From Desulfobacteraceae bacterium (GTDB lineage Bacteria; Desulfobacterota; Desulfobacteria; Desulfobacterales; UBA11574), in the NCBI GenBank assembly GCA_003486165.1, contig DNGT01000345.1, forward strand, positions 3,171-9,241: a DNA stretch of 6,071 bases, given 5' to 3'. The stretch's first letter is position 1. Each line of letters begins with the position of its first letter. Of this stretch, positions 5,257-6,071 are shown one piece after another. Under the pieces are notes generated by a model. It was not told the origin of the DNA. It did not search any database and saw nothing but the letters and a program-made list of their open reading frames with translations. The translations under genes were made by a program, and so were the position numbers.

Positions 5257-6071
5257 ATGGAGGCAAAAGGGTTACTCGAAAAACTCGAGGAAAAAAATCA
5301 GAAAGCAATGGAAGGTGGTGGTGCAGACCGAATCAAAAAGCAACACGATTCCGGGAAACTCACCGCTCGTGAACGGATTGACAAACTTCTGGATGAAGGT
5401 ACGTTTGTCGAGTTCGATCGTTTCAAAGTGCACCGATGCACCGATTTCGGCATGGAGAAAAAAAAGATCCCCGGCGACGGCGTCGTTACGGGCTACGGAT
5501 TGATGCATGGAAGACAAGTATTTGTCTTTGCGCAAGATTTTACCGCACACGGCGGTTCTCTTTCTCTGGCCCATGCTGAAAAAATTTGTAAGGTCCTACA
5601 ACATGCCATGCGAGTGGGTGCGCCGGTGATCGGGCTCAACGATTCCGGCGGTGCAAGAATTCAGGAAGGGGTCATGAGTCTGGCCGGGTACGGCGATATA
5701 TTTCTCCTAAATGTCCTGGCATCCGGGGTCATCCCACAGATCAGCGCCATTATGGGCCCTTCAGCCGGAGGGGCCGTCTATTCCCCGGCGCTGACCGACT
5801 GGGTTTTTATGGTTGAAAATACCAGCTACATGTTTATCACCGGTCCCGAGGTGGTCAAGGCCGTTACCCGAGAAGACGTGACCATGGAGGAACTCGGCGG
5901 TGCAATGGCACACAGTTCCAAAAGCGGTGTGGCTCACTTCCCCTGTACCAATGATGAAACCTGTATTGAAAAAATAAGAGAACTCATGTCGTTTCTACCC
6001 CAAAACAACATGGAAGATCCGCCCCGCCGATCAACGAATGACGATCCCATGCGTCGCGAAGAAAGCATTTG
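5257..6071 (+). CDS. Acyl-CoA carboxylase carboxyltransferase (beta) subunit, propionyl-/methylmalonyl-CoA type (partial, runs off the right edge)
   Basis: The first 271 codons of a protein that is about 510-520 residues in its family (PccB/MmdA type). It transfers the carboxyl group between carboxybiotin and an acyl-CoA in the cytoplasm. Visible motifs are [19 protein letters not shown] (34-52), [12 protein letters not shown] (91-102), the first oxyanion-hole loop [11 protein letters not shown] (128-138) with SLAGYGDIF after it, the second loop [13 protein letters not shown] (166-178), and [12 protein letters not shown] (193-204) leading to [18 protein letters not shown]. The ATG at 5257 is secure: AAGGAG lies five bases upstream and an in-frame TAA at 5242 precludes any longer start. 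The carboxylase versus decarboxylase role (propionyl-CoA carboxylase, methylmalonyl-CoA decarboxylase or transcarboxylase) depends on biotin and membrane subunits outside the window. It is divergent from the permease operon and need not share its function. Confidence 0.95.
   Translation, partial: MEAKGLLEKLEEKNQKAMEGGGADRIKKQHDSGKLTARERIDKLLDEGTFVEFDRFKVHRCTDFGMEKKKIPGDGVVTGYGLMHGRQVFVFAQDFTAHGGSLSLAHAEKICKVLQHAMRVGAPVIGLNDSGGARIQEGVMSLAGYGDIFLLNVLASGVIPQISAIMGPSAGGAVYSPALTDWVFMVENTSYMFITGPEVVKAVTREDVTMEELGGAMAHSSKSGVAHFPCTNDETCIEKIRELMSFLPQNNMEDPPRRSTNDDPMRREESI

Noticed and set aside
5117..5574. Minus-strand frames opposite the carboxylase start, and a plus-strand frame at 5145-5372
   Set aside because: They overlap the secure carboxylase start and its motifs in other frames; the AAGGAG site serves the ATG at 5257.
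1..6071. CRISPR array, tRNA, rRNA or insertion sequence
   Set aside because: No regularly spaced repeat series, no tRNA-like cloverleaf and no transposase frame were seen; the coding regions all have ordinary products.

Overview
The window is bacterial and most resembles a mesophilic Desulfobacterota (delta-proteobacterial sulfate- or syntrophic-reducer type) chromosome. The inference rests on three things: an SLC13/DASS permease with internal RCK_C domains beside a sensor kinase and a response regulator; a 'cytidylate kinase-like' protein fused to a BON-like tail; and a biotin-type acyl-CoA carboxylase carboxyltransferase transcribed the other way. No taxonomic marker gene is present, so this is a family-level impression only.

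Layout. Positions 4529 down to 1 form one closely spaced minus-strand gene set. In transcription order it encodes a 28-residue single-membrane-segment protein with a strong ribosome binding site (4529-4443), a 604-residue SLC13-type permease (4374-2560), a 283-residue cytidylate-kinase-like/BON protein (2500-1649), a 474-residue membrane histidine kinase (1628-204), and the first 64 residues of a response regulator (193 to the window edge). Gaps are 68, 59, 20 and 10 bases, and the response-regulator Shine-Dalgarno overlaps the kinase stop codon. On the plus strand, from 5257 to the window end, lies the first half of an acyl-CoA carboxylase beta subunit.

The 727-base divergent intergenic region (4530-5256) is the most information-rich part. 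Going upstream from the 28-residue gene it holds: (i) a 133-base element at 4561-4693 closed by a perfect 11-bp inverted repeat and containing two nested hairpins, which would lie in the 5' leader of the minus-strand transcript; (ii) a near-consensus sigma-54 promoter on the minus strand at 4779-4764; (iii) two 18-bp near-identical dyads plus one half-site (4858-4961) lying about 100-210 bp upstream of the predicted start, where an enhancer-binding protein would bind; and (iv) nested inverted repeats at 5110-5206, with a weaker sigma-54-like sequence facing the carboxylase.

Working model (inference). The kinase and response regulator form a two-component system. The regulator is probably a sigma-54 enhancer-binding protein that binds the 4858-4961 dyads and activates its own operon, hence the permease. 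The kinase-like/BON protein and the 28-residue membrane protein would be accessory sensing or modulating parts of the same transport-signalling unit. The permease substrate cannot be read from the sequence; a di- or tricarboxylate, sulfate or another oxyanion are family possibilities.
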